From UBA8752 sp042095055 (GTDB lineage: Bacteria > Bacteroidota > Bacteroidia > Flavobacteriales_D > Sanyastnellaceae), in contig JBELBZ010000003.1 of assembly GCA_042095055.1 (NCBI GenBank), forward strand, positions 116,866 to 180,865: a stretch of DNA of 64,000 bases. Reading direction: 5' to 3'. Below are positions 10,301 to 18,717 of the stretch, piece after piece. The notes beneath the pieces were generated by a model. That model saw only the letters and a list, made by a program, of their open reading frames with translations. It searched no databases and was not told the origin of the DNA. The position numbers were made by a program, and so were the translations under genes. The first letter of the stretch is position 1. The number at the start of each line of letters is the position of its first letter.

Positions 10301-10754
10301 CGGCCGTGCCGTACACGATGGCATCGAGCAAACCGGCGGTGGTCAAAGGGGTGGCAAACGGGAAGTCGGCGCTGTCTCCCTCAAACAGGGCGACGGCGTC
10401 GCCGCCATCCCGAAGCAATCCAGGCTCAAACACAACGTCAGCGCCTTCTACCGCAGGGTTGGCCAGCAGAAAAAAGCCCGCAGAGTCCGTGGACATCCCA
10501 TCCAAATCAAACGCGGCATAGACACTGCTCGTTACAGGGCTTCCGCCCCCCTTGTAAAACACCACGATGTGGCCATCCAAGGAGGCATTGGGGTCACCAA
10601 AAAGCTCTACAAACTCAGTGCTGTCGGGGACTGTATTGGAGTCGCTGTCCACCTCATTGAGGAAGACTCCTTGAGAAAAACAAAGGCCGGAAGCAGCCAA
10701 AAACAGTGCGAGCAGCGCCGCGCGGAAAAAGGGAGGTGGTGATACGGAACGCAT
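7398..10754 (-). CDS. Large modular secreted protein: lamin-tail domains, Calx-beta, OB-like, PKD, type A sorting domain
   Basis: The 1118-residue protein has a signal peptide (cleavage near GLCFSQG, residue 28). It then shows a lamin-tail domain (about 29-160, VFLNEVDSDSN), a central region with repeated Cys-rich segments, a second lamin-tail domain (about 455-570, LFFSEYLDGTGWDKGLEIYN), a Calx-beta domain (about 640-730), an OB-fold-like segment (about 755-845) and a PKD domain (about 940-1020, FWSFGDGT). The last 75 residues look like a type A sorting domain ending in SLSLVRR. The architecture is typical of exported, surface-attached or released Bacteroidota proteins, often associated with nucleases, but no catalytic domain is visible. 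A TACTTTCG box lies at 10779-10786. Confidence 0.85.
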   Translation of the reverse strand: MRSVSPPPFFRAALLALFLAASGLCFSQGVFLNEVDSDSNTVPDSTEFVELFGDPNASLDGHIVVFYKGGGSPVTSSVYAAFDLDGMSTDSAGFFLLANPAVEGADVVFEPGLLRDGGDAVALFEGDSADFPFATPLTTAGLLDAIVYGTADQTNPFLIDSLTPGQPQLDEWLYGPQNGGALAWSRLPDGGPAFASDQMVLQQPTPGYTNLLDCDGGLISAQGGENGTAQICVDLPGGFLPITAESNALESQYGLVITDLQGEVLDVVPGGEGNLGYNFSGSPSGPCLVWGMSYDGDLDPSSIVVGAPYDSIAATGCVAFSAQPIEVERIFCLPPSCDGGSISTAAGADQAIGCLGFANTSVSFGYTSESPEAPYLFVIATADGDILDSTSIPEYDFEPLGVGEYEVYGFSYLGAVDSASFQAGLPVTALVADSCSALSYNHVDVSIQPCDPSGLCEDLFFSEYLDGTGWDKGLEIYNPSATATADLSEYAVKTYNNGSTVATHEVQLSGTVGPGEVYTIVNPLAPPFLLELADLIDDVTLFNGNDATTLERNGVEVDVLGEVGVNPGAGWPVNGVTMLHHTLVRNSDVTAGSDDWDVVQTQWQDYPENTYDYFGDHIANPCGIDTTATPTVGFGVSEIVAFEGDVLQIELPIDLPIAEVQVEVSVMEGGTATPVADFGTLFPLDITFPQGWLAPQSFTVGIVDDFEPEGVETFTLLLTVTSGEAEVLVDMVTVTIAPNDLGFPHYPIADVRGIDVNGVLDSLLIPCELRGVVHGFNTYPSGLRFTIIDPTAGIEVYSPVENFNYLVEEGDSVRVRGSIQQFQGLAQIVVDTLILATQGEPLQEPELVNALTEDTESDLVRLKCVELVDPSAWTNQAPQFEVYVSTGAALYLMVVDADTDLFGTEAPDGVFGVTGIGGQRDLEAPFLNGYTILPRSADDLSEPVQADFFVEDTWYTEDGPVPFENLSSGAGGYFWSFGDGTAPDTTTSPLHEYPTDSTYTVVLTAQSEDGVCSDQATQEVTVVFPDTSTIGVIEPDTDTPFLFGPNPLRPAETFGLTSEVGLSHWVLLDGTGRRVLQGGTVAPTDRLLIGADALQPGWYTLQLSGADGRRWSLSLVRR

Positions 10755-10778
10755 ATTCAGTCCGTTGGAATTGGAGGG

Positions 10779-10786
10779 CGAAAGTA
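10779..10786 (-). promoter_or_regulatory. Candidate -7 promoter element (TACTTTCG)
   Basis: Minus-strand TACTTTCG lies 24 bases upstream of the ATG at 10754 and differs from TAnnTTTG by one base. The -33 region is not obvious. Confidence 0.35.
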
Positions 10787-10882
10787 GGAAGCGGAACTCT
10801 TGGAGAGTTTAACAGTTCATGAATTTCGTAGGGTATTCCTGCTGTAACTTCAAGTGCTGATTTCCCGTTGAGGAATTTCTAC

Positions 10883-13800
10883 ATGACAAACGCTCCACAT
10901 CAGGATTTGCGCCAGAACCTGGATGCCTTTATCCGCAAGTACCACAGGAATGAAATGCTGCGCGGGCTGCTGCTCCTTTTGGCGGCCTTCCCTGTGGCCT
11001 GGTTGACGGTACTCGCCCTCGAAGCGTTTGGTCAATTCGGGACGGATGCGCGTACCGTTCTTTTTTACGCCTTTGTCACCAGCATTTCAGCCGTCGCAAT
11101 GCGCTACTTGGCCTGGCCAGCATTGCGCTTGTTCCGGCTCAGAGGAGGATTAAACCATGCACAGGCTGCGCGCATCGTTGGACAACATTTCCCTGAAATT
11201 GAGGACCGCCTGCTCAACACGCTGCAGCTACAAGAGCGGGCCGATGCCACGCCTTCCAACCAAGGGCAGGAGCTTCTGTTGGCCTCCATTCACCAGCGGA
11301 GCGAGCAATTGCGTCCTTACCGGTTTACCGCTGCGGTAGACTTTGGAGAGAACCGCCGCTATGTCAAGTACGTCCTGCCCCCCATGCTGGTGTTTGCGGC
11401 CCTGTACATCTTGGTTCCGGAGGCCGTCGATGCGCCTACGGAGCGTTTGATCCGGCACCGCACCGAATTGGTCATCCCCCCGGACTTCAGGCTCGTGTGT
11501 GACCAAGACCTTGAAGCCATTGCCCAATCGGACTTCACGTTGACCATCCGCACAGAGGGTACTGTGGTGCCGACCAAGGTTGAGGTGCAGGCTGGCGAAG
11601 GCCGGTTCCGCATGACGCGAACCCCTTCAGGAGATTGGAGCTACGTGTTTCGCAACGTTCGTGAATCCATGAACTTGGAGGTTTCCGCGCCAGCTACACC
11701 TGCGCTTGACCTCCGCTTAACGGTCCTTCCGAGGCCCGAGCTCCAGGACCTCAGAATTGAGATCAAGCCCCCTCTGCACACCGGGCTTCCACCCTATCAG
11801 CAGCGCAATGAAGGCGACATCGATGTGCCAGAGGGTACGGAACTGTCCTTTCAGTTAGGTACGCGGAACACCACGGCGTTGGGCCTGCGTTGGGGAGACG
11901 CCATAGAACAGCTGGACCCCGATGTGAGCAACCGCTTTAGTTTTTCTAAAACTGCGGAGAAGGACCTCACTTACGTGCTCTACCCCCAGTCAGAAACTGT
12001 GGGCGTTCTGGACTCTGTGGGCTATCGTTTGCGGAGCATTGCAGACCGCTCCCCCACCATTCGGGTTGCTGAAATTTCGGACAGCACCTCGCTGACGCGG
12101 CTGACCTTCAACGGCATTGTCCAAGACGATTACGGTTTTAGCAGCCTCCGGTTTGTATGGCGGCCAAAGGGGGGCCAACAGGACATGACCACCCTCGATG
12201 CTCCGCGCGGACGAGAAGACAGTTTTTTGCACTTCTGGGACCTGGCGGACATCGGAGTAGGCCTGGGCGACGAGGTCGAATATTGGTTTGAGATCCGCGA
12301 CAACGACGGGGTCAACGGAGCCAAGGTCACGCGCTCTCGGACTTTCCGTTATGCCGCACCGACTGAGGAAGAGTTGGCACAACGGTTGGACAGCGCCGAT
12401 GCAGAGCTGACCGCCGCACTTGAAGAAAATTTAGAGGAAGCCAAACGCCTTCGCGAGCAAATGCGGGAGTTGCGTCGTGAACTCATGGAGGAGGACGAAC
12501 TGGGTTGGGAAGAAAAGGCCGCCCTCGAAGAACTGCTGAAACAGCAGGAAGCGCTCAAGGAGCAGGTCGAGGAGATGCAGGAGAAAAACCGCGAAAAGAA
12601 CGACCAGCAGGCAGAATTCTCCCCGCCCAATGAAGAGATTCAAAAGAAACAGGACGAGCTGCAAAAGCTGATGGACGAGGTCATGACGGACGAGCTCCAG
12701 CAGATGTTCGACGAGCTCCGTGAGCTGATGGAACAGCTCGAAGAAGGCGACAAGGAACAGATTGAAGAGCAGCTCGACCAAATGGACCTGGACCAAGAGT
12801 CACTGGAGCAGGAGCTCGACCGCGCACTGGAGCAATTCAAACAACTGCAGTGGGAGCAAAAGATGGAGGAGGCCATCTCTGACCTCGAAAAATTGGCGGA
12901 GAAGCAAGAGGCCCTCGCAGAAGAGACAGAACAGGGTGAAACGCCTGAGGAAGAGCTGGCTGCAAAGCAAGATTCACTCAACAAGGAGTTTGACAAGGTC
13001 AAAGAAGCCCTGGATGATGCTGAGAAGCTCAATAAGGAACTGGAGAACCCCAACAAGGTTCCCACCATGGAAGACCTGCAGGAGGAGATTGAGCAGGAGA
13101 TGAACGACGCCAGTGAGCAGCTCGAGAACGGGAAAGAAAAAAAGGCTTCTGAAAAGCAAAAAAGCGCGGCCGGGAAAATGAGCCAGATGGCCCAGCAGAT
13201 GGAAAGCTCTATGGAACAGGGCGAGCAAGAGTCCATGGAGGAAGACATGGAAGCGCTGCGCGCCTTGCTGGAGAACATCATCACCTTGTCATTTGACGAG
13301 GAGGACCTAATGGGCTTCGTTGGCACCACCCAAAAAGACGACCCGCGGTACGTCAAACACGGCCAGGTCCAGCGGAAACTCAAAGACGACGCAGAGATGG
13401 TCAAAGACAGTTTGTTTGCCCTCAGCAAACGTGTCACCCAACTGCAATCCATCGTCAACCGTGAAATCAACCTCGTCAACCTTCACATGGGCCAAGCCTT
13501 AGATGGATTTACTGACCGCGAGACCCAGGTCATCACGACGAACCAGCAGTACGTGATGACTTCATTCAACAATTTGGCCTTGCTGCTCGATGAAGTTTTG
13601 CAGCAGATGCAAAACCAATCCAGCTGCAACAAACCGGGGACCGGCAATTGCGAAAAGCCCGGAGGAAGCGGATCCAAGCCGTCACCCAGCGCCAAACAAC
13701 TCAAAGGCATGCAGCAATCCCTGACCAAGCAATTGGAGGAGATGAAGAAAAAAATGAAGGGCTCCAACCAAGGAGAGGGAAAAGAGGGAAAACGAAAACT

Positions 13801-14236
13801 GAGCAAGGGGCTTGCACAAATGGCCGCCCAACAAGCAGCCATCCGAAAAATGACGGAAGAGCTTGGTAACCAGCTCAATGAAGACGGTTCTGGCCAAGGA
13901 AATGGTGTAGAGCAAATCGCCAAGGAGATGGAAGAAATCGAGAAGGACATCGTCAACGGTGAGCTCGATCAACTCACCCTGGACCGACAGCGGGATATTC
14001 TGACAAGACTTTTACAGGCCGAGAATGCAGAACGTATTCGCGGTGAAAAAGAGGAGCGAGAATCCAAGACAGCACGCGAAAACCCAAGGGAAACGCCCCC
14101 CAGCCTCGAGGACTACGAACGCCGAAAAGCCCAAGAAATTGAACTTTTGCGCACCGTTCCCGCAGACCTTACCCCCTACTACAAGCAAAAGGTCAACGAT
14201 TATTTCAATACTTTGGACTCCCCGGAAAGGGAGTGA
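10883..14236 (+). CDS. DUF4175 family protein (membrane-anchored, giant coiled coil)
   Basis: This 1117-residue protein starts with two hydrophobic segments (about residues 28-50 and 60-80), followed by a third near residue 165. A beta-rich region covers about 200-490, and a very long Glu/Lys/Gln-rich coiled coil runs from about 500 to the C-terminus, interrupted by a Ser/Gly/Pro-rich linker near residue 920 (CNKPGTGNCEKPGGSG). This is the layout of DUF4175 proteins, whose function is unknown. I chose the ATG at 10883 because GAGG at 10870-10873 sits at ribosome-binding distance; a TTG at 10868 also opens the frame. The RsbW-like ATPase gene starts nine bases downstream, suggesting an operon with ybeY and mnmG. 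Confidence 0.85.
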   Translation: MTNAPHQDLRQNLDAFIRKYHRNEMLRGLLLLLAAFPVAWLTVLALEAFGQFGTDARTVLFYAFVTSISAVAMRYLAWPALRLFRLRGGLNHAQAARIVGQHFPEIEDRLLNTLQLQERADATPSNQGQELLLASIHQRSEQLRPYRFTAAVDFGENRRYVKYVLPPMLVFAALYILVPEAVDAPTERLIRHRTELVIPPDFRLVCDQDLEAIAQSDFTLTIRTEGTVVPTKVEVQAGEGRFRMTRTPSGDWSYVFRNVRESMNLEVSAPATPALDLRLTVLPRPELQDLRIEIKPPLHTGLPPYQQRNEGDIDVPEGTELSFQLGTRNTTALGLRWGDAIEQLDPDVSNRFSFSKTAEKDLTYVLYPQSETVGVLDSVGYRLRSIADRSPTIRVAEISDSTSLTRLTFNGIVQDDYGFSSLRFVWRPKGGQQDMTTLDAPRGREDSFLHFWDLADIGVGLGDEVEYWFEIRDNDGVNGAKVTRSRTFRYAAPTEEELAQRLDSADAELTAALEENLEEAKRLREQMRELRRELMEEDELGWEEKAALEELLKQQEALKEQVEEMQEKNREKNDQQAEFSPPNEEIQKKQDELQKLMDEVMTDELQQMFDELRELMEQLEEGDKEQIEEQLDQMDLDQESLEQELDRALEQFKQLQWEQKMEEAISDLEKLAEKQEALAEETEQGETPEEELAAKQDSLNKEFDKVKEALDDAEKLNKELENPNKVPTMEDLQEEIEQEMNDASEQLENGKEKKASEKQKSAAGKMSQMAQQMESSMEQGEQESMEEDMEALRALLENIITLSFDEEDLMGFVGTTQKDDPRYVKHGQVQRKLKDDAEMVKDSLFALSKRVTQLQSIVNREINLVNLHMGQALDGFTDRETQVITTNQQYVMTSFNNLALLLDEVLQQMQNQSSCNKPGTGNCEKPGGSGSKPSPSAKQLKGMQQSLTKQLEEMKKKMKGSNQGEGKEGKRKLSKGLAQMAAQQAAIRKMTEELGNQLNEDGSGQGNGVEQIAKEMEEIEKDIVNGELDQLTLDRQRDILTRLLQAENAERIRGEKEERESKTARENPRETPPSLEDYERRKAQEIELLRTVPADLTPYYKQKVNDYFNTLDSPERE

Positions 14237-14245
14237 AGCCACATC

Positions 14246-14674
14246 ATGTCCGTACTGCGACACCTGCAAATAGCCTCCCGCATGGAAGGCATTACCGAAG
14301 TTGAAGGCCTCATCAACACACTCAGCGAAGAACTGGGCGTAGATGAGACCCATTATGGCGAGATCTTGATCGCCATGACAGAGGCCGTTAACAACGCCAT
14401 TGTCCACGGCAACAAACTGGACTCCAGCAAGATGGTTGACGTAGAGGTGTCCGTTGATGGCCCCGTTCTTCAGTTCAAAATTTCCGATGAGGGACCAGGA
14501 TTTGATCACGAGAACATCCCTGATCCGACTGCGCCAGAAAACCTTGAAAAGCCCAACGGCAGAGGCGTCTTTCTCATGCGCCAATTGGCAGACTCCTGCG
14601 AGTTCGAAGACCTTGGCCGCGTGGCCATCATGAGGTTTGACAGCGCCATACCCCAGATGGAGAGCGCCAACTGA
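14246..14674 (+). CDS. RsbW-like ATP-binding protein (anti-sigma factor / serine kinase type)
   Basis: This 142-residue protein is a free-standing GHKL ATPase domain. It shows an N-box (EAVNNAIVHGN), a G1 box (DEGPGFD) and a G2 box (GRGVFLM). Such small proteins are the RsbW/SpoIIAB type, which bind sigma factors or phosphorylate anti-anti-sigma factors. No sigma factor or STAS-domain partner is nearby, so any target lies elsewhere in the genome. The stop codon overlaps the ybeY start by one base (TGATG), indicating translational coupling. The family call is firm; the regulatory role is inferred from family knowledge. Confidence 0.85.
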   Translation: MSVLRHLQIASRMEGITEVEGLINTLSEELGVDETHYGEILIAMTEAVNNAIVHGNKLDSSKMVDVEVSVDGPVLQFKISDEGPGFDHENIPDPTAPENLEKPNGRGVFLMRQLADSCEFEDLGRVAIMRFDSAIPQMESAN

Positions 14675-15102
14675 TGGCTCTGGAAGCCATCACCTTCCAA
14701 TTTCAGCACCCTACGTTCCGCCTGCGCCACCGCAGCGCAATCCGTGCTTGGATTCATCATTGCGTTGCACACGAGGGCGCCCAAATCGGTTCCCTGCGTT
14801 TTTTGTTTTGCGACGACGCATACATGCTTGAGGCCAACCGCCAGTTTCTGGACCACGACTACCTCACGGATATTCTCACTTTCCCCGACCATTCCGCCAA
14901 AGGAATTTGCGGAGACATTCTTATCTCCATTGACAGAACGCGCGACAACGCCAAAACACTGAAATCCAGCCCTTTGGATGAACTTCACCGCGTCATATCT
15001 CATGGCGTCCTACACCTGCTCGGGTTTGATGATCACACCCCATCTGACCAACACACCATGCGGTCTAAAGAAGACCATTGGTTGACCCAACGGACATTCT
15101 AA
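14674..15102 (+). CDS. ybeY: Endoribonuclease YbeY (16S rRNA maturation)
   Basis: This 142-residue protein carries the zinc-binding motif HGVLHLLGFDDH (H110, H114, H121), followed by the MRSKEDHWL helix characteristic of Bacteroidota YbeY. YbeY is a metal-dependent single-strand endoribonuclease involved in 16S rRNA 3'-end processing and ribosome quality control. The third ligand position differs slightly from the enterobacterial GYDH pattern, with an extra Asp before the His; I expect this to be a lineage feature. The gene is coupled to the RsbW-like gene upstream. A parS palindrome lies in the 31-base gap before mnmG. Confidence 0.92.
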   Translation: MALEAITFQFQHPTFRLRHRSAIRAWIHHCVAHEGAQIGSLRFLFCDDAYMLEANRQFLDHDYLTDILTFPDHSAKGICGDILISIDRTRDNAKTLKSSPLDELHRVISHGVLHLLGFDDHTPSDQHTMRSKEDHWLTQRTF

Positions 15103-15111
15103 CCACCTAAA

Positions 15112-15127
15112 TGTTCCACGTGGAACA
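15112..15127. other. parS centromere-like site 1 (TGTTCCACGTGGAACA)
   Basis: A perfect 16-base palindrome, TGTTCCACGTGGAACA, lies between the ybeY stop and the mnmG start. It matches the ParB-binding parS consensus (TGTTnCACGTGnAACA) known across bacteria. An identical copy lies just after mnmG. ParB binding here would load segregation and SMC complexes near the origin. Confidence 0.9.
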
Positions 15128-15133
15128 ACTCTT

Positions 15134-16996
15134 ATGCTTGAACACTACGACGTGATTGTTGTCGGTGCCGGACACGCTGGCAACGAAGCCGCGCATGCTG
15201 CTGCGACCATGGGCAGCAAAGTCTTGCTCGTTACAATGAACCTGGCCACCGTTGGCGCCATGAGTTGCAACCCCGCCATGGGAGGCGTCGCCAAAGGCCA
15301 AATCCTTCGAGAAATAGACGCCCTTGGTGGTATGAGCGGAGCCATCTCAGATGCCAGCGCCATTCAATTTAGAATGCTCAACCGCTCCAAAGGCCCCGCC
15401 ATGTGGTCCCCCAGAACACAAAACGACCGGCACCTTTTTGCACAAACCTGGCGCACCACGCTGGAGTCCAACACCAACATCCACCTCTGGCAGGACATGG
15501 TAACGGCCCTGATCATCGACAAAGGCACCGTTCGTGGTGTAACCACCCAACTCGGAATCAACATCTATGGACACTCCACCATCCTCACATCCGGCACCTT
15601 TCTTCAGGGCAAAATTCACTTGGGCCTGCAACAATTCAAAGGAGGTCGTTCAGGAGAGCGCGCTGCAGAAGGCATTACCGAGCAACTCGCTCAGCACGGG
15701 TTTCTGACCGGCAGGATGAAAACAGGAACCCCTCCTCGCGTGGACGGACGCAGCATTGACTACTCCCAAACTGAAGAGCAACCCGGGGAGCCTACGTCTG
15801 AAGCATTCAGCTACTACACAGACCACCCCATTCAAAACCAGGTCCCCTGCCACATCACCTATACCAACGCACAGGTGCATGAAAAACTGGCCGCCTCACT
15901 CGACCAAAGCCCGATGTTCAACGGTGCGATACAAAGCAAAGGCCCCCGCTATTGCCCGAGCATTGAAGACAAGATCCACCGCTTCGCAGATAAGGACAGA
16001 CACCAAATTTTCATTGAACCCGAAGGACGACACACCATCGAAACCTATGTCAACGGTTTCTCTACGTCACTTCCTAAAGAAGTACAGCTCGACGCGATGC
16101 GCCTGATTCCAGGCCTCGAGAACGTGCGCATGTTTCGCCCCGGATATGCTGTAGAGTATGACTACTTCCCACCCACACAACTTCACCACACCCTGGAGAC
16201 AAAAAACCTCCAGAACCTTTACTTCGCGGGACAAATCAATGGTACCACAGGCTATGAAGAAGCTGCGTGCCAAGGTTTGATGTCAGGAATCAACAGCCAC
16301 CTCAAGCGCACGGGACAACCCCCCTTCACGCTGGGTCGAGATGAAGCCTACATCGGTGTTCTGATCGATGACCTTGTCACCAAAGGCACCGATGAACCCT
16401 ATAGAATGTTCACGAGCAGGGCTGAGTATAGGATCCTTTTGCGCCAGGACAACGCTGACCTGAGGCTCAGCCCCAAAGGACGTGACCTTGGGCTTATTGA
16501 CGATAACGCCTGGAAACAATTCAACACGAAACAAAACCGTCTTGACCAACTCGAAAGCTGGATCCACAAAAACAATGCTGTGCCCAATGAAATCAACCCC
16601 TTCCTCCAATCCAAGGGGAGCGCTGCAATCAAACAAAAGACACGCTGGAGCCAATTGATTTCGAGACCGCACATCAAACTTTCTGAACTCATCCCCACTT
16701 CACCTGAACTCGAACATGAATTCAAAGAAGTGCCCGTCGCCTGGGCAGACTTCATTGAAACCAGCGTGAAGTACAAAGGCTACATCGAAAAAGAGCAAGC
16801 CCAAGCAGACCGCATGCGCACACTGTTTGATCTTCACCTTCCACAAGACCTGGAATATGCTCGCCTGACCTCCCTCAGCATGGAGGCGCGTCAAAAGTTA
16901 AGTGAGGCCAAACCACAGACCTTAGGCGAGGCAGGCAAAATCAGCGGGGTCTCTGCTTCTGACCTATCGGTGCTGATGGTCTACCTCGGGCGCTGA
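15134..16996 (+). CDS. mnmG: tRNA uridine-5-carboxymethylaminomethyl modification enzyme MnmG (GidA)
   Basis: This 620-residue protein matches the full family length. It has the N-terminal FAD-binding motif VVGAGHAGNEAAHAA (about residues 9-23), the CNPAMGGVAKGQ segment containing the conserved cysteine, and the conserved GRMKTGTPPRVDGRS and AGQINGTTGYEEAACQG blocks. With MnmE it installs the carboxymethylaminomethyl group at U34 of certain tRNAs. In many bacteria this gene (gidA) sits close to the replication origin and parAB. Here it is flanked on both sides by identical parS sites and lies about 5 kb from the putative origin. The coding strand is strikingly C-rich. Confidence 0.97.
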   Translation: MLEHYDVIVVGAGHAGNEAAHAAATMGSKVLLVTMNLATVGAMSCNPAMGGVAKGQILREIDALGGMSGAISDASAIQFRMLNRSKGPAMWSPRTQNDRHLFAQTWRTTLESNTNIHLWQDMVTALIIDKGTVRGVTTQLGINIYGHSTILTSGTFLQGKIHLGLQQFKGGRSGERAAEGITEQLAQHGFLTGRMKTGTPPRVDGRSIDYSQTEEQPGEPTSEAFSYYTDHPIQNQVPCHITYTNAQVHEKLAASLDQSPMFNGAIQSKGPRYCPSIEDKIHRFADKDRHQIFIEPEGRHTIETYVNGFSTSLPKEVQLDAMRLIPGLENVRMFRPGYAVEYDYFPPTQLHHTLETKNLQNLYFAGQINGTTGYEEAACQGLMSGINSHLKRTGQPPFTLGRDEAYIGVLIDDLVTKGTDEPYRMFTSRAEYRILLRQDNADLRLSPKGRDLGLIDDNAWKQFNTKQNRLDQLESWIHKNNAVPNEINPFLQSKGSAAIKQKTRWSQLISRPHIKLSELIPTSPELEHEFKEVPVAWADFIETSVKYKGYIEKEQAQADRMRTLFDLHLPQDLEYARLTSLSMEARQKLSEAKPQTLGEAGKISGVSASDLSVLMVYLGR

Positions 16997-16997
16997 A

Positions 16998-17013
16998 TGT
17001 TCCACGTGGAACA
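16998..17013. other. parS centromere-like site 2 (TGTTCCACGTGGAACA)
   Basis: A second perfect copy of the 16-base palindrome starts one base after the mnmG stop codon, 1886 bases from the first copy. The exact identity over 16 bases and the intergenic position of both copies make chance unlikely. Confidence 0.9.
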
Positions 17014-17157
17014 TTCCTAACGCCCCTTTTAAGCCCGCTGTGGGACTATCTGTGGTCAGTGCACCGCCAGGTCCAATTTCTCGTTAGAGCCCAAAAACAC
17101 AAACCCCTAACAATCAATAGGTTAACTTAAAATCAAGGTACAACAACGCTCGGGCGG

Positions 17158-17165
17158 TACCTTCG
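17158..17165 (+). promoter_or_regulatory. Candidate -7 promoter element (TACCTTCG)
   Basis: TACCTTCG lies 19 bases upstream of the aldehyde dehydrogenase ATG at 17185. The same octamer occurs upstream of the gene starting at 4771. The rest of the 171-base gap after mnmG shows no gene. Confidence 0.35.
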
Positions 17166-17184
17166 CGCGCAAGAAGAGCAGACC

Positions 17185-18717
17185 ATGAACATGAAGGCCC
17201 ACCTCGCGCAACTCGGACTATCCGACCGCAACCCCGGCACCCAGATCGGAAACGCCAACCACAACGTTGGACAAGACATTACGAGCATCAGTCCTGTAGA
17301 CGGCGCTTCTATCGGAAGCACCGGAGTCTGCGACGCGTCCCTGTATGAAGAAGCCATTCAAGCCGCTTCTGCAGCCGCCAAAGAATGGAGGAACATTCCT
17401 GCTCCTCAGCGAGGCGAGGTGGTCAGGCTCTATGGCGAAGCCCTCCGTCACCATAAAGACGCCTTGGGCGCACTTGTATCCTACGAAATGGGCAAGAGCC
17501 TGCAAGAAGGCCTGGGCGAGGTCCAAGAAATGATTGACATCTGCGACTTTGCCGTTGGTCTTTCACGTCAACTGTATGGCCTGACCATGCATTCTGAGCG
17601 TCCTGGACACAGAATGTACGAGCAATGGCACCCGCTTGGGGTTGTAGGAATCATCAGTGCCTTCAACTTTCCAGTAGCCGTATGGAACTGGAATACAGCA
17701 CTCGCGTGGGTGTGCGGAAACGCTTGCATTTGGAAGCCTTCCGAGAAGACCCCTCTGACTGGTGTCGCATGCCAAAACATATGGAATGAAGTCACCGCCG
17801 ACCTCGATTATGTGCCCAAGGGCCTCTCTTGTATCATTCAAGGAGACTATAAAGTCGGCGAAATGATGACCCACGACAAGCGCGTGGCCATGGTGTCTGC
17901 CACGGGATCAATTCGCATGGGTAAAATCGTGGCACAGGCAGTCGCCGCGCGCCTTGGTAAGAGCCTCCTCGAGCTTGGTGGCAACAATGCCATCATCGTT
18001 GAACCAGACGCAGAACTCAAAATGGTGGTGCCCGGCACCGTCTTCGGTGCAGTCGGAACATGCGGTCAACGCTGTACTTCAACCCGTCGACTCATCATCC
18101 ACAGCAGCATTTACGACAAGGTTGTAGACGCCATCAAGAGCGCTTACGGTCAGCTGCGCATAGGCGACCCTCTCGACCAAAACAATCATGTGGGGCCCCT
18201 CATCGACCATGACGCCGTTGCAGCTTACAGCAAAGCCCTCGAGGATGTCGTGCAACAAGGTGGGCGCATTCTCGTCGATGGTGGTGTACTGGAGGGCCCT
18301 GGATATGAATCCGGATGTTATGTCAAACCAGCGATTGCTGAGGCCACCAATGACATGGCCATTGTCCAACACGAGACCTTTGCTCCCATCCTGTATGTCA
18401 TGAAATACGACACCCTAGACGAAGCCATGGCCATGCAAAATGGCGTGGTTCAAGGGCTTTCTTCGGCCATCATGACCACCAACCTGCGCAGTGCAGAACT
18501 CTTCCTTTCTGCCAACGGCAGCGACTGCGGCATCGCCAACGTCAACATCGGCACCAGTGGCGCAGAAATTGGAGGTGCTTTCGGCGGCGAAAAGGAAACG
18601 GGAGGCGGCCGTGAATCAGGAAGTGACGCTTGGAAAGGTTACATGCGCAGGCAAACCAACACCATCAACTACAGCACAGAATTGCCCTTGGCACAAGGCA
18701 TCAAATTCGACTTTTGA
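17185..18717 (+). CDS. Aldehyde dehydrogenase, ALDH7 type (L-piperidine-6-carboxylate / aminoadipate-semialdehyde dehydrogenase)
   Basis: The 510-residue protein has all main aldehyde dehydrogenase features: the FNFPVAVWNWN active-site approach, the ELGGNN motif with the general-base Glu, and the catalytic cysteine in GTCGQRCTSTRR. The GQRCTSTRR sequence and the C-terminal FGGEKETGGGRESGSDAWK block are typical of the ALDH7 (antiquitin) branch, which oxidises alpha-aminoadipate semialdehyde in lysine breakdown. Other semialdehydes are possible substrates. No other lysine-degradation gene is in the window. Its stop overlaps the next start as TGATG, so a thioredoxin-like lipoprotein is probably made from the same transcript. 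Confidence 0.9.
   Translation: MNMKAHLAQLGLSDRNPGTQIGNANHNVGQDITSISPVDGASIGSTGVCDASLYEEAIQAASAAAKEWRNIPAPQRGEVVRLYGEALRHHKDALGALVSYEMGKSLQEGLGEVQEMIDICDFAVGLSRQLYGLTMHSERPGHRMYEQWHPLGVVGIISAFNFPVAVWNWNTALAWVCGNACIWKPSEKTPLTGVACQNIWNEVTADLDYVPKGLSCIIQGDYKVGEMMTHDKRVAMVSATGSIRMGKIVAQAVAARLGKSLLELGGNNAIIVEPDAELKMVVPGTVFGAVGTCGQRCTSTRRLIIHSSIYDKVVDAIKSAYGQLRIGDPLDQNNHVGPLIDHDAVAAYSKALEDVVQQGGRILVDGGVLEGPGYESGCYVKPAIAEATNDMAIVQHETFAPILYVMKYDTLDEAMAMQNGVVQGLSSAIMTTNLRSAELFLSANGSDCGIANVNIGTSGAEIGGAFGGEKETGGGRESGSDAWKGYMRRQTNTINYSTELPLAQGIKFDF

Noticed and set aside
18630..18716. Upstream start for the thioredoxin-like lipoprotein
   Set aside because: It lies within the aldehyde dehydrogenase gene and would bury the lipoprotein signal peptide behind 29 basic residues.
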